64,000 nucleotides of DNA from Pseudofrankia saprophytica (GCF_000235425.2 NZ_KI912266.1:3167671-3231670); one strand, 5' to 3'; positions 44,401-55,500 are shown, counted from the first letter of the stretch. Translations and numbers: made by a program. Notes: generated by a model from the sequence alone, not told the origin.

Positions 44401-45080
44401 ACCAGGCAGTCGGCCAGACTCCGCCCGAGGTCCCCACCACTGGGAAAGGCGCAAGGAGACTGTCCGGGCCCCGGTCGTCCCAGGCGGTCCGGCGGGGCCT
44501 GTGGGCCCAGCCGGACCGGCTGGCCCAGCGGGACCGGTCGCGCCGGCAGGCCCGGCAGGCCCGGCAGGCCCGGCAGGTCCAGCGGGCCCGGCAGGCCCGG
44601 GCGGTCCGGCGGATCCGCCGCCGACGAGGCCGGCCGCGGCGGTGGCGGGGTTGACCACACCGAGCCTGAAGTGGGCGTGAAGGCGTTCGCGGCGGCCGTG
44701 TTCACCACGACGCCCGTGCTGACGTCGGCAGCCGACGTCGTGTGGGTGCCCGTGCACTCGGTGGACGCGCCGGGCGCCAGCACCGTCGCCTGATAGGCGA
44801 CCGTCGGCAGGCTCGAGTCGATGACGGTCAGGTCGGCGAGGTCGGATCCGCCGGTGTTCGTGGCCGTGAAGTCGTACTGGATGTCCTGGCCGCGGCGGCG
44901 TACGTGGTCGGGCTCGCCGCCTTGGTGAGTGTGAGCGCGGGCGGGGCGGCGACCGCGCTCAGGAACGGCGTCGTGGTGGCCGTGACCGTGAGCCCCGCCG
45001 GGTCGATGCCGCTCGCGGTCACGGTGCCGCTCACATGCCCGGCAGCCAGGTCGGCCGCCGTGGTGGCGTAAGGGCTGGTG
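44400..45080 (-). pseudogene. Surface-protein remnant: DUF11-like repeat plus collagen-like Gly-X-Y tract
   Basis: Minus-strand frames give a DUF11-type segment ([64 protein letters not shown]) and then, in a different frame, about 17 Gly-X-Y triplets of the form GPAGPAG (44490-44620). At least two frameshifts join them, near 44885 and 44660. The tract translates as collagen-like or proline-rich repeats on several frames because of its 9-bp periodicity. It would have been an exported, repeat-rich surface protein. Confidence 0.5.
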
Positions 45081-45354
45081 CAGATAACCGAGGCGCCCGC
45101 CTCGACCCCGATGAGTTCGACGAACTGGACACGGTCGTGCGCCACCTGGACGACGAGGCGAGATGCCCGCTGTCGTCTCATTCGCAACGGATTACCCTCA
45201 GTTAGCGAAATGGGTGGATATGCTCGTGGATGGCCGTTTGCTCGCCGTCGAGCCCGCGGTCCTCGTCTAGACCCGCCTGGGACTCCGCGACCTGCGGAAA
45301 CGACGACGGACGACCGGTGACGGTCCGTCGAGGAGCCCTCGTTTCTGGCGCACC

Positions 45355-46284
45355 TCAAACCACGTCAAGATCGCCTTGTTCGGGGCGGCGTCCCCACGCC
45401 GAGATCAGCGGTGCGAGGGTGAGATCGAGCCCGCCGGCGCCGACGGCCGCGACGTGCGCGTCGATCTCGGCTTCATCGGCCAGCCGGGCGGCGACCAGCT
45501 CGGCGCGGACCTGTCGCATCGTCGCTATCTCCAGGCGGTCGCAGACCGCCCCGCCGACCGGGAAACTGCCCGCCGCCGCGACATCGACCAGGCCGGCCTC
45601 GCGCAACGTCCGAGGCAGCGTACGGCCGTAGCGCAGATCGGCGCCGCGGCGTGTCATCAACTCCCGGAAGGCGCGCCGCAGCCGGTTGGCTCGCCGCTGC
45701 GCCGGGCCGCTTTCGTCGAGGCACGCCAACGGCTGCAGCTCGGTGTCCGCGTCCTCCACCAGAAGCCAGCCGCCGGGCCGCAGCGCCGCCACCATCGTTG
45801 CCAGCGCTCGAGCGCGGTCGGGCACATGGACGAGGACGAGCCGGGCGTGCACCAGGTCAAACGTCCCCGGCGGGGGATCCGCGCCGATGTCGTGCCGGCG
45901 TACCTCGTAGGTCCCCTGCGGGTCCAGCCACGCTGGATTGATGTCCGTCGCCAGTACGTATCCGGTCGGTCCGACGGCCGCGGCGAGCGCCTCGGGGATG
46001 CTGCGACCTCCGGCCCCCACCTCCCAGCAGCGCCATCCCGGCCCCACCCCCAGGCGGTCGAAGTGCCCGCGCGTCACGCCGTCGAACAGCTCGGCCAGCG
46101 CGACGAACCGCTCGCCCGCCTCGGCCTGCGCGTTGTCGAGGAGATAGCGGTGATCAGGGGCAGCCCCCAGCACGCCCGGCGACGAGGCCCCGCCCGGCGA
46201 GCCGGGAGCCTCTGCGGGCGGACTCGCGGTGGTCGCCGGACCGGGTTCGGGGCCAGAGTCGCGAGCCCGCGGCGAGGAGTTCAC
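45355..46284 (-). CDS. SAM-dependent methyltransferase
   Basis: A 309-residue class I methyltransferase. Motif I is CWEVGAGGRSIPEALA, followed by ATDINPAWLD, the acidic pocket HDIGADPPPGTFDLVHARLVLVHV, and LRPGGWLLVEDAD. The first 60 residues are Pro/Ser/Ala-rich and probably disordered. GTG at 46284 was chosen since AGGTGAGG lies eight bases upstream. The substrate is unknown; no partner gene is adjacent. Confidence 0.87.
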   Translation of the reverse strand: MNSSPRARDSGPEPGPATTASPPAEAPGSPGGASSPGVLGAAPDHRYLLDNAQAEAGERFVALAELFDGVTRGHFDRLGVGPGWRCWEVGAGGRSIPEALAAAVGPTGYVLATDINPAWLDPQGTYEVRRHDIGADPPPGTFDLVHARLVLVHVPDRARALATMVAALRPGGWLLVEDADTELQPLACLDESGPAQRRANRLRRAFRELMTRRGADLRYGRTLPRTLREAGLVDVAAAGSFPVGGAVCDRLEIATMRQVRAELVAARLADEAEIDAHVAAVGAGGLDLTLAPLISAWGRRPEQGDLDVV

Positions 46285-46546
46285 GGCCACATCCTCACCT
46301 CCTACCGCGCCGCAGGTACCACGACGCGAGATGACATCACTGCTACGGCGAATCAGCACCGTGTGCCGTTGAGTGGCCTCGAAATCCTGGCGGCCAAGCC
46401 ACGCCGCCCGTCCAACGAACCGCCCCTGACACCCGCCCCCGACCGATCCAATAGATCAACCCGGGGCTCGAGGAGGACCCGTACCGCCGTTGGCGACAGC
46501 GATGATCAAGGGTCCTTACGCCAGAGGGTCCCTGGATCGGCGAGTG

Positions 46547-46714
46547 TCAGCTACCGGGTCCGTTCGGTCCGCAGCGGTGACGATCAAGCCGTGGTCCTCG
46601 CGCCCCGATACCGGGGACAGCGCGGCCGTACGCTTCGAGGATGCGGGCCCGTTCCCGCGGGAGCGTGCCTCGCAGAGCGAGGGCCAGGCCCACGAGCCAG
46701 GCCAGGCAGGCCAC
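46547..46714 (-). CDS. Small putative membrane protein
   Basis: A 55-residue frame from a GTG: ACLAWLVGLALALRGTLPRERARILEAYGRA. One hydrophobic helix is followed by a basic amphipathic helix. Short proteins of this layout are common in actinobacteria next to multi-domain signalling genes. It lies 60 bp after the stop of the TIR-TPR gene. There is no clear ribosome binding site, so the call is tentative. Confidence 0.4.
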   Translation of the reverse strand: MACLAWLVGLALALRGTLPRERARILEAYGRAVPGIGARGPRLDRHRCGPNGPGS

Positions 46715-46774
46715 CTCGACACGGATGCGGTCTCTTGGTGAATGTGCAGTTCTCGTAGCAATTGAGCATGGACA

Positions 46775-49700
46775 TCATCCTTCTCGGAGCGTGTCGACGA
46801 GTTGGTTGATGGTGGTGGTGAGTTCTGGGTGGGTTTTGCGGAGGTGGTGGAGGCGGGTGGAGGCGGCGCGGCGTTGGAGGTCGGTGGCGTCGGCGGCTGC
46901 GGTGGCTGCCAGTTCGTTTGCGCTGGTGGGGTTGCCGGTGAGTAGTGCGTGGATGGCGGCGAGGAAGTGGCCGACGAAGGGGAGGTCCACGAGGTAGGGC
47001 GCGGTGGCGGCGATGCTGGCGAGCAGTTCGCTGTCACCGGCGGTGGCGGCTGCCATGGCGTCGGCGGTGGCGGCGGCGGGGTCGGTGAGGAGGTCAAAGA
47101 CGTCGTCGAGGTCGCGGTCGGCGAGCAGGGTGAGAATGGCGAGGTGCTGGGCGGCCTTCGGGCCCGGCGCGGTTGCGAGCAGGGCACCGGCTCGGGGATC
47201 GGTGATCAGCTCGGGGTGGTTGGCGATGTAGTCACGGGACTCCGACCAGGTGGGTGCCGTGAGCCAGCCGAGGAGCAGCGTGCGGAACTCGTCGTCGTCG
47301 CGGAGGCGGCGCAGGGTGGCGTCGAGGCCGTCGTTGGTGATGTCGTCGAGGATGCCGGCGAGTTCGCCGGAGGCCGGCAGGTCTGGGAACAGGCGGGCGA
47401 GGACGTCGAGCTCGGCGCGCAGCGTGGGGTCGGGGAGGTCGGCGACGATCCGGGTGAGGACGGCTTCGTGCGCGTCCCAGGTTTCGGCGTCGGCCCAGGT
47501 GCCGACGGCGTCGATGGTGCTGTCTCGTACGGGGAGCTGGGCCCAGTCGGGCAGGTCGTGGCGGGTCGTGGTGGGGAGTCGCAGCGCGGTCGCGCGCAGG
47601 GTGCGGCGTGCCCGCGTCGCCAGCGCGCCGTTGTCGGCCTCGTGTAGGTAGCGGGCCGCGGCGGCGAGGTCGGCGGCTGTGCCTGGTGGATCGTCGCCGG
47701 CGCGCCATGACGCGCGAGCGGCCAGCAGGTAGCCCGCCCCGTCGGGCCCGAGGGCCTCTACCTGGTCGTCGTGGAAGGCGGCGAGGGCCTCGTCGTGCCG
47801 GCCGGCTCGGGTCAGCTGGTCCGCGAGGGTGCTGACCGCCGTGGCCAGGGCGGGAAGGAAAGCGGCGGGGCTTGTGTCGGCGAGGGTGCGGTAGGTGGTG
47901 ACGGCCTCGCGGGCGGCGTTGAGTGCGCCGGTGTGGTCGCCGGTGTCGGCGAGCCGGTCGGCGAGGGTGCGCAGGGAGGCGGCGAGTCCCGGTCGGAACG
48001 CCGCGGGGTTGATCTCGGCGAGGTGGCGGCGCAGCGTGACAGCCTCGCGGGCGAACGCCAGCGCGCCGTCGTGGTCGGCTGCTGCCGCGGTGAGGGTCGC
48101 GAGGGTGGTGAGTGTCTGGGCGAGGCGCGGTGTGAACGCCGCGGGGCTGGCGTGGGCCAGTTCGCGGTAGAGCTCGAGGGCTTCGCGGGCCGTCGTGAGG
48201 GCGTGTGCGGGGTCGTCGGCGTTGGACAGTTCGATGGCGTGGGTGTGCAGCGCGGCGGCCAGGTCTGGCCGGAACGCTGCCCGGTTGGTCGCCGCGAGGC
48301 GTCGCCGCAGGTCGACGGCCTCGCCGGCAGCGGCGAGGGCCTGGTTGTGATGGCCGGCGTCGGAGAGGTGGATCGCGAGGTTGTGCAGCGCGGTCGCGAG
48401 TCCCGGCAGCGCAGTTTCGGGCCTGGTGGCGGCGAGCTGGCGGCGTAGGGCGAGGGCTTCCTGGGCGGTGGCGAGTGCCTGGTCGCGGTGGCCGGCGTCC
48501 GCGAGGCGGTTCGCGAGAGTGTTCAGCGCGTTGGCGAGGTCGGGCTGGTAGAGCGCCGGGTCGGTGGTGGCGAGCTGGCGTCGCAGGTCGGTGGCTTCGC
48601 GGGCCGCGGTGAGGGCCTGGTCGCGGTCGCCGGTCTCGGCGAGGAAGGTCGCGAGGTTGTTCAGGGCGGAAGCGAGGTCGGGTACGAACGCGGCCGGGTT
48701 GGTGGCGGCCAGATGGCGGTGCAGCGTGACGGCTTCGTGGGCGACGTTCATCGCTTGCCGGCGGTCGCCGGTGTTCGACAGGCTGGCGGCGAGGTTGGTC
48801 AGCGCGGTGGCGAGGTCGGGCAGGAACGCCGCCGGGTCGGCTTCGGCCAGCCGGCGGTAGAGCGTGGCGGCGGTGGTCGCCGCGTCGAGGGCCTGTGACC
48901 AGTCGCCGGTTTCGGCCAGCAGGCTGGCGAGGCTGTTCATCGCGCCGGCGAGCTCGGGTGTGAAGGCGGCCGGGTCGGCTTCGGCGAGGCGGTGGCGGAG
49001 CTCGACGGCCTCGCGGATCAGCGCGGTTGCCTGCTGCCGGTCGCCGACGTCGGCGCTGTAGAGGGCGAGGTTGGTCAGCGCGGTCGCCAGGTTCGGCAGG
49101 TAGGCGGCTGGGCCGTCCTCGGCGAGGCGGCGGTACAGCGTGAGGGCTTCGGCGCCGATGGTGACGGCCTGGTCGCGGTCACCGGTCGCTGCGAGGCGGG
49201 CGGCCAGGTTGTTCAGCGAGGTCGCGAGATCGGCCGTGAACGCCGCCGGGGTCGCCGCGGCCAGCGCTCGGCGCAGGTCGACCGCCTCGCGGATGACGAC
49301 CAGCGCGGCCGCCTGCTCGCCGATGTCGGCGAGCCTGTTCGCGAGGTTGTTCAGCGAGGAGGCCAGGTTCGGGAGGAACGCCGTCGGGTTGGCCGTCACG
49401 AGGCGGCGGTGCAGCGCTACCGCTTCCTGGGCGGTCGCGGCTGCCTCGGTGCGGTCGCCGGCGTCGCGCAGCGCCTGGGCGAGGTTGTCCAGCGAACGGG
49501 CGAGATCGGGAGCGAACGCCGCGGGGTCGGCGTCCGCGAGCTGGCGGCGCGCGGCGGTGGCCTCGCGGGCGACGGCGAGCGCCTGGGCCCGGTCGCCGGT
49601 CTCGGCGAGATAGCTGGCCAGGTTGTTCAGCGAGGTCGCCAGGTCGGGCAGGACGGCCGCGTCGGCGTCGGCCAGCCGGCGTCGTAGCTCGGTCGCCTCG

Positions 49701-52000
49701 CGGGCGGCGGTGAGGGCTTGGCCACGATCGCCTGTCCTCGACAGGAAGGTGGCGAGGTTGTGCAGGGTGACCGCCAGCGCGGGTTCGAACCGCGCCGGGT
49801 CGGCCTGCGCGAGCTGGCGACGCAGGTCGGCTGCCTCCCGGGCCACGGCGACAGCGCGCCGGGAGTCACCGGTCTCCGAAAGCTCGCCGGCGAACGTGCT
49901 CAGGGCTCCGGCCAGGTCGGGGATGAACCGCGCGGGGTTGGCCGTGGCGAGACCCCGATACTGGTCGGCCGCGGCGCGGGCCGCGGCCAGGGCTTTCTCG
50001 GGCTCGCCGGACTCGGCGAGCCGCACCGCATAGGTGTGTAGGGCGGCGGCCCGCGTGGCGACGGTGGTCTCCTGCACGGTGGCGGACGGGACCTGCGCGT
50101 CCGCCACCTGGCGGGTCGCGGCGGCGAGCGCCAGCGGCCGCAGCGTGCCGTGGCCGAGCGGCAGGCTGCTGGCGAGCTGGTCGAGGGGCAGCGGGGTGTC
50201 GGGGCGTTCCGCCAGCCGGACGAGGGCGGTGAGCATGGGTCCGCCGCGCAGGGCGGCGACCGCGAGCGCCGGGCGCCACAGCCCGGAAACCTCTTCGACG
50301 GCGCGGGTCGCGAGCCCTTCGACGACCGTTGGGTCCTCGGCGGTGTCGGCGGCACGGGTCAGCGTGAGGCAGGCGTGCCGGCGCTCGGCGTCGTCGGCGT
50401 CGGTGAGCTGGGCGACGAGCCGCAGCGGATCGCTTTGATAGACCGTCGTCGCGAGGTGGTCGCCGACGCGGTCGGGGCGAACGGCGATCGTGCCGTCGGC
50501 CGGGTCGGTCGGCAGGACGCGGGTGAAGGTCTCGGCGACCTCGTCCCGGAGCTGGTCCGCGCGCGCCAGCACCGGCGTGTGCGCCAGGGCTGGTCCCAGC
50601 CGGGACGGCGTCGGGGCCAGGAGGGTGACCGCGGCGCCGGCAGCGCGCAGCACGGTGTGCGTGGGCACCCGGTCACCGAAGTGGCGGGTGTAGGCGCGGC
50701 TCCAGTAGCCAATCTCATGGTCGAGGACCGCCTCATACACGGCGGCGTGGCTGGCGGGAAGCGCGCCGGCACGATGGACGCGCAGCCAGGCGAGCATCAC
50801 CAGGTCCAGCGTCGTCCACATGCCGACCATCGGTGGCGGCGGCGGGTCGCCGCCAGGGTCGGGACTGCCGGCCTCGGCGGCGAACGCGGCGCGGGCGCGC
50901 CGGTAGACCCGGCCCGGGCTCGGATGGTGGACCGGCAACGGGTCGTGCGCGGCCGTCGCCGGCAGGCCGTCGCGGCGCAGTGCCGGGCGCAGGTCGTCAC
51001 TCCACCACCCGGACACCGTCCGCGCGCCGAGCAACAGGCAGGTCGGCGCTGTCGGGCGCAGCGCCAGCGCACGGGCCGCGGCCAGCACCGCCGGGGTGCG
51101 GGCGGCCTCGGCGTAGTCGACCGCGACCGCCACCGGAGCCTCGACCGTCGCCAACCAGTCCAGGCTCGCCTGCGGGAGATCGTCACGTAGGAAGCCGGCA
51201 TACCACCCGTCGGCGGCGAGCCGCTGGGTCAGCTCGGCCAGCAGATGCGTCTTGCCGGAACCGCCGACACCCGACACGATCCGGATCTCCGGAGCCGACG
51301 TGGTCCCTGGGAGCCCGGCGCACCACTGCAGCAGCCCGTCGAGCTCGTCGCGCGGCTGGAACGGCACGATCCGCGACAGCGCCCGCATCGCCGCGAGCGG
51401 ACCTTGCGCCCGGTCTACGCCCAGGTAGGGCGGGGACAACGGCTCGACGACCGGAAGGCCGAACAGCCAGGCCCCGCCCGGGAATCCCACCGCGCCGACC
51501 GGTTCCCGTGCCCCAGGCGGTAGTGGTGGCGGTGAGGTCGGCTTTGCCCGGGCACCGCTGAGCGCGTGGTGCACGGCCGCGACCAGCCGTTCGCGCGCCG
51601 CCGAGGCGTCGAGGCCGAATAGATTGACGGGCACCCGCGGCGCCAGCAGGCCCGTCAGCGGGACGTCCTCGACCCGGACCGGAATCAGCCGTCGCGCCTG
51701 TCCGGACAGGTCCGCGGCCATCGCGGCCTGCCATTCCGCCCTGCCGAGCAGGGACCGGTCATAGGCCGCCGAGACGACCGCGATCACGCACCGGACCTCG
51801 CCGACGGCCCGGTGGAGAACATCGACCCAGTTGGACGCCGGGACGGCGTCCCACACCGGCAGCAGCACCCGATAGCCGGCAGTCTCAAGCTCCCAGGCGA
51901 TCCACTCCGCCCACGCCTGATCCTCCCGGGCATGGGAGACCAAGAACTCCCGACGCCTGTCCCCAGCCACGCCATCGGCGGTCCCACCCCCGTCGACCAC
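46775..52000 (-). CDS. TIR - NTPase (STAND-like) - TPR repeat protein
   Basis: About 1741 residues from a GTG at 52000; the start is uncertain, as the frame is open to 52534. Residues 18-147 form a TIR domain (EFLVSHAREDQAWAEWIAWE, VIAVVSAAYDRSLL, GRAEWQAAM with the Glu expected for NADase activity). A P-loop GVGGSGKT is at 244-251, followed by VAVDYAEA (Walker-B-like) and a winged-helix-like stretch. The C-terminal half has 17 tandem 46-residue TPR-type repeats, then a helical tail. Such architecture is that of NLR-like sensors: repeats detect a ligand, the NTPase oligomerises, the TIR degrades NAD or makes a signal. A kinase-WD40 gene lies upstream on the same strand. Confidence 0.88.
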   Translation of the reverse strand: MVDGGGTADGVAGDRRREFLVSHAREDQAWAEWIAWELETAGYRVLLPVWDAVPASNWVDVLHRAVGEVRCVIAVVSAAYDRSLLGRAEWQAAMAADLSGQARRLIPVRVEDVPLTGLLAPRVPVNLFGLDASAARERLVAAVHHALSGARAKPTSPPPLPPGAREPVGAVGFPGGAWLFGLPVVEPLSPPYLGVDRAQGPLAAMRALSRIVPFQPRDELDGLLQWCAGLPGTTSAPEIRIVSGVGGSGKTHLLAELTQRLAADGWYAGFLRDDLPQASLDWLATVEAPVAVAVDYAEAARTPAVLAAARALALRPTAPTCLLLGARTVSGWWSDDLRPALRRDGLPATAAHDPLPVHHPSPGRVYRRARAAFAAEAGSPDPGGDPPPPPMVGMWTTLDLVMLAWLRVHRAGALPASHAAVYEAVLDHEIGYWSRAYTRHFGDRVPTHTVLRAAGAAVTLLAPTPSRLGPALAHTPVLARADQLRDEVAETFTRVLPTDPADGTIAVRPDRVGDHLATTVYQSDPLRLVAQLTDADDAERRHACLTLTRAADTAEDPTVVEGLATRAVEEVSGLWRPALAVAALRGGPMLTALVRLAERPDTPLPLDQLASSLPLGHGTLRPLALAAATRQVADAQVPSATVQETTVATRAAALHTYAVRLAESGEPEKALAAARAAADQYRGLATANPARFIPDLAGALSTFAGELSETGDSRRAVAVAREAADLRRQLAQADPARFEPALAVTLHNLATFLSRTGDRGQALTAAREATELRRRLADADAAVLPDLATSLNNLASYLAETGDRAQALAVAREATAARRQLADADPAAFAPDLARSLDNLAQALRDAGDRTEAAATAQEAVALHRRLVTANPTAFLPNLASSLNNLANRLADIGEQAAALVVIREAVDLRRALAAATPAAFTADLATSLNNLAARLAATGDRDQAVTIGAEALTLYRRLAEDGPAAYLPNLATALTNLALYSADVGDRQQATALIREAVELRHRLAEADPAAFTPELAGAMNSLASLLAETGDWSQALDAATTAATLYRRLAEADPAAFLPDLATALTNLAASLSNTGDRRQAMNVAHEAVTLHRHLAATNPAAFVPDLASALNNLATFLAETGDRDQALTAAREATDLRRQLATTDPALYQPDLANALNTLANRLADAGHRDQALATAQEALALRRQLAATRPETALPGLATALHNLAIHLSDAGHHNQALAAAGEAVDLRRRLAATNRAAFRPDLAAALHTHAIELSNADDPAHALTTAREALELYRELAHASPAAFTPRLAQTLTTLATLTAAAADHDGALAFAREAVTLRRHLAEINPAAFRPGLAASLRTLADRLADTGDHTGALNAAREAVTTYRTLADTSPAAFLPALATAVSTLADQLTRAGRHDEALAAFHDDQVEALGPDGAGYLLAARASWRAGDDPPGTAADLAAAARYLHEADNGALATRARRTLRATALRLPTTTRHDLPDWAQLPVRDSTIDAVGTWADAETWDAHEAVLTRIVADLPDPTLRAELDVLARLFPDLPASGELAGILDDITNDGLDATLRRLRDDDEFRTLLLGWLTAPTWSESRDYIANHPELITDPRAGALLATAPGPKAAQHLAILTLLADRDLDDVFDLLTDPAAATADAMAAATAGDSELLASIAATAPYLVDLPFVGHFLAAIHALLTGNPTSANELAATAAADATDLQRRAASTRLHHLRKTHPELTTTINQLVDTLREG
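47760..50070 (-). repeat. Array of 17 tandem 138-bp coding repeats
   Basis: Within the TIR-NTPase gene, each 46-codon unit follows AAFxPDLAxxLxNLAxxLAxTGDRxQALxxAREAxxLRRxLAxADP. Copies differ from each other throughout, so the array is old rather than a recent expansion, although several units share long identical DNA words. The repeats can drive recombination and copy-number change. Confidence 0.85.
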
Positions 52001-52558
52001 CCCACGATCATCGCACCCCGCCTGGGCCCCGCCGATATCCCTGCGGTTGGCGGGCACCGGCCGGCCGGACATCCAAGCCGCCGTGTAGGTGCGGCCGGTC
52101 TCCGCCCAGTCGCCTGGTGCTCTCCGCGAGGGCGTCTGAGCCGTCCTGCGGGAGACGAAGGCCTCGACGTCCGTTCCTGCTGACGGGCCAGCCTGACCGG
52201 GCAGCACGGTTCGCCGCGGCGTCCGCGCACGAGGCCACGGACGTCCAGCGAGATGCCGCCATCGCCCGGCTCCGCCGGCTGCGGCAAACCCGACCGGACC
52301 TCGCCGCGGCCGTGGACGCCCTGATCGCCCGCTACGAAACCCCCACCCGTCAGGACGACGCCCCGGCGCCCGCGGCCGAGTCCTGATGTCGCCGCCACTG
52401 ACTCGCGCGACGACGCCGCCGGACACGACCGGACCGCAGCCAGAGGCCCAGGCCTCGGTGATCCGACGGGACCGGCTCGGCGGCCTCATCCACGAATCCC
52501 TGCAGGCAGCCTGACCGGACCCGGTTCTGGGCACCCATAGGCTCAGCTGTTCGGTGGT
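52001..52558. other. Gap between the kinase and TIR genes
   Basis: About 560 bp. A plus-strand frame at 52117-52386 ends with DVQRDAAIARLRRLRQTRPDLAAAVDALIARYETP, which has helical, protein-like composition but no good start or known family. It may be a small gene antisense to the flanking pair, or a shadow. No terminator or promoter was recognised. Confidence 0.35.
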
Positions 52559-55500
52559 TCATGGGATCTCACCCTGGGCCGCCGAACCGCCCGTGATGCC
52601 AGCGGCGGGGGACCGGGACGGGAAGGTGAAGTCCCAGGCCAGGCCCCAGGCGCACAGGCCGCTACTCAGGTCGGTGGTCGCCAGGAGCGTGCCGTCCTCG
52701 CTCAGCGTCGCCTTGGTGACCGGGGCGCTGTGTCCCTCCAACGTCCGCAGACAGCGCCCGGAAGCGACGTCCCAGACCTGCACCAGGCGTTCCCCGCCGG
52801 CGGTGACCGCGAACGAACCGTCAGCGCTGAGGGCGAAGGCACGCGGCTTCCCCGCCAGCGCCAGGGTCTGGCGCACCTCTCCGGTGTCCGTCGCCCACAC
52901 GCGCAGCGCGTCCCGGTCGGGCGTCGCGGCCAACCCGTGGTCCGCGCTGAACGCTATGAGGGTGTCCCCAGTGCCGTAGCTGCCTTGGTTGGTCAAGGAG
53001 TACCGAAGCTCGCCGCTGGCGACGTCCCAGGCTCCGACGGACAGGCCGGTGCAGAGGAAGAGGGTCCGGCTGTCCGCGCTGAAGTCGAGGCGTTCGAAAC
53101 GGCTGTGCGACGGCAGCGTCCAACTGGGCTGGTCCGCGTCGAGCGACCACGCCTTGACTTCACTGTCGCGGAAGGGGTTGTCGGACTCGTCCGCGTTCTG
53201 GTGGGTGCCGCCGAGGGAGGCCGCATACCGCCCGTCGGGACTGAGCGCGACCGTGTGGACCGCCCCGCCGTGCGCTCGCAGCTCGCGCAGGAGCGCACCT
53301 GTGGTAAGCCTGCGCAAGCGTAGGACGCCGGCCTTGTCACCGATCAAGATACGGTCATCGTCATCCGTCGGCATCAACGCGAACGCGCTGATCGCGCCCA
53401 TCTCGTCGGTGAACAGCTGCCTGCTGCCGTCGACGAGGCTCAGCCGCTGGATCATGCCTTGGGACGTCAGAACGACGAGCAGGGCGCCGCCGAGCGCGAA
53501 CCGGATGTCCCGCGCGCTCCCGCCCTCGCCACGGTTGAAGATGTGCAGCCGCTCACCGACGGCGAAGTCCCAGACATCCACCTCGCCGGTCCACCAGCCG
53601 ATTGCCGAGACCAGGCCGTCGGCGCGCAGGGCCAGCGTCGTCGGCTGGGTGAACTCGCCGTGCCCGTTGTAGGAGTACAGCTGCCACGCGCCGAGCAGTT
53701 CGGACCTGTGGCCGTGCGCGCCGACCCGCGCCCACGCCGCCCGCAGCTCCGGATGGCGGGCGAAGCCCGGCATCCCCTGCGCGGACCGCAGGGCTTCGGC
53801 GGCGGCGGAGAACCGGCCCTGCGCCGTGAGGTCGCTCGCCTGGTCCATCAGGTCGCCGAACACGTCCTGCACCCCGGTGAGCTCGCGCGCGGCCCGGGGC
53901 CGCGCGTAGCACCAGGGCGCCTGGTAATCGGCGGCAGGCAGTGACCGGACCGCCACCTGGCGACTGCCGATGCCCAGGACGGCGACCCGGCCATCGGCGC
54001 TGACCGCCGCGGTGTGCACCCACCGGGCATGAGCCGGCAGCTGCTGGTCCAGCGTGCGCAGGCAGCGACCGGTCGTCGCGTCCCAGACCTGGACCGGCAC
54101 GGCGGCATCGCCAGCCGTCAGCACGGTCGGCCCGGCCGAGCTGACCGCCAGGGACGTCACGGACCGCCACCGGTGACCGGCCTCGCTCACCACGATGCGC
54201 CGTCGCGCGTCGAACACCGTGAGCGGCCCCTTCCACCAGGCGACCACGGCGCACCGGGCGTCGGCGGACACCGCCCCGATGTCCATCGGAAAGCTGCGCA
54301 CGGGCCTGCCGTGCAACGTTCCCCTGGCCGGCCCGACCAGCGTCGTGGTGCAGGTCCTGCGGGCGACGTCCCAGGCACGGACGGTGCCGTCGCCATCCGC
54401 CATCAGCCCGCCGAAGGACGCGGACAGTGCCATGGTGCCGTCGTGGCTCAGCGCCAACGAGCTGATCGCGCCCATGTGGTCGTCCATGGTGTTGACGACC
54501 CGGGGTGTACTCGCCTCCCAGACCCGCAGTACGCCGCGCGCGGACCCCGTCGCCACGTACCGGCCGTCGCCGCTGACCGCCACGGCCACCACGGCGGCAT
54601 CCCCGTCGAACCGCGGCAGGTCCCGGCGCCGGCCGCGCCTGAGGTCCCAGATCTCGGCGGCGCCGGCGCGGACGGCGAGGCCGAGCGTGCCGGCGGTGTC
54701 CATCGCCACGGCCGTGACGGGCTCGCCATCCTTGGTCAGGGTGCGCCGCGCCCGCCGTCCGCCGCGCCCCGGCGCCCAGAGCAGCAGCCCGCCCGCGCGG
54801 TCACCGGACAGGACGAGGCCGCCGTCGGCGCTGCTCGCGACGGCAGACACGTCCGCGCCGTGGTCCTCGAGGCCGGCATGGATCCGTGGCGGGCGGTGCT
54901 CCCACGCGGCGAGCGCCGCGGCGACGTCCGCCGAACCCGGGTCGGTGACGGACGCCGCCCGCAACAGTTCCCCCGCGCGCTCGTCCTCGTGCCGTTCCAG
55001 CTGCGCGGCGCCCAGGAGCAGCGCGCCGCGCCCCGCCTGCGCCCCGCCGTCGGCGGCCATGGCCGCCTCGACGTTCGCGACCAGCTCCTCGCCGGTCTGG
55101 CGGCCCGACCGCCAGCGGTGCAGGCCGAGGTTGTAGACAGACGGAAGGTGGTACGGGTCGGTGCCGAGCGCCTCCAGCCACAGCGCTTCGGCCTCGTCTA
55201 TCCCGCCTAGGTCGAGGAACGACAGGGCCTGGTTCGACAGGCCGTCCGCCAGCAGCCGGGCCGCCCTGGGCGCGGGCCGCTCGTAGGCGGCGCCGACGAG
55301 CTCGGGGTAGAGCCCATGCAGCCGCGCCGCCAGGTCGACGAGGCTCGCGGGGCGCGCCGCCGGATCGGCGGCGAAGCACTCGCGCAGCAGGACGGCGACG
55401 TCCGCTGGCATCGGCGGGATCCGCGGGTCGCCGACGCCGCTGCCGCGCAGGAACGCGTCGAGCGCCGCCCCGGCGGCCGGGCCGTGGCGGCCCGACCGAC

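Noticed and set aside
44490-44620. CRISPR-like or satellite array suggested by regular short repeats
   Set aside because: The period is 9 bp without spacers; it is a coding Gly-X-Y tract.
46516-47187. 223-codon minus-strand frame overlapping the TIR-TPR 3-prime end
   Set aside because: Pro/Thr-rich shadow of the giant gene.
47760-50070. CRISPR-like array suggested by the long periodic repeat
   Set aside because: The period is 138 bp, in frame, and encodes TPR-type helices.
54014-55210. 398-codon plus-strand frame
   Set aside because: Antisense to the WD40 part of the kinase gene, which has clear repeats in the other direction.
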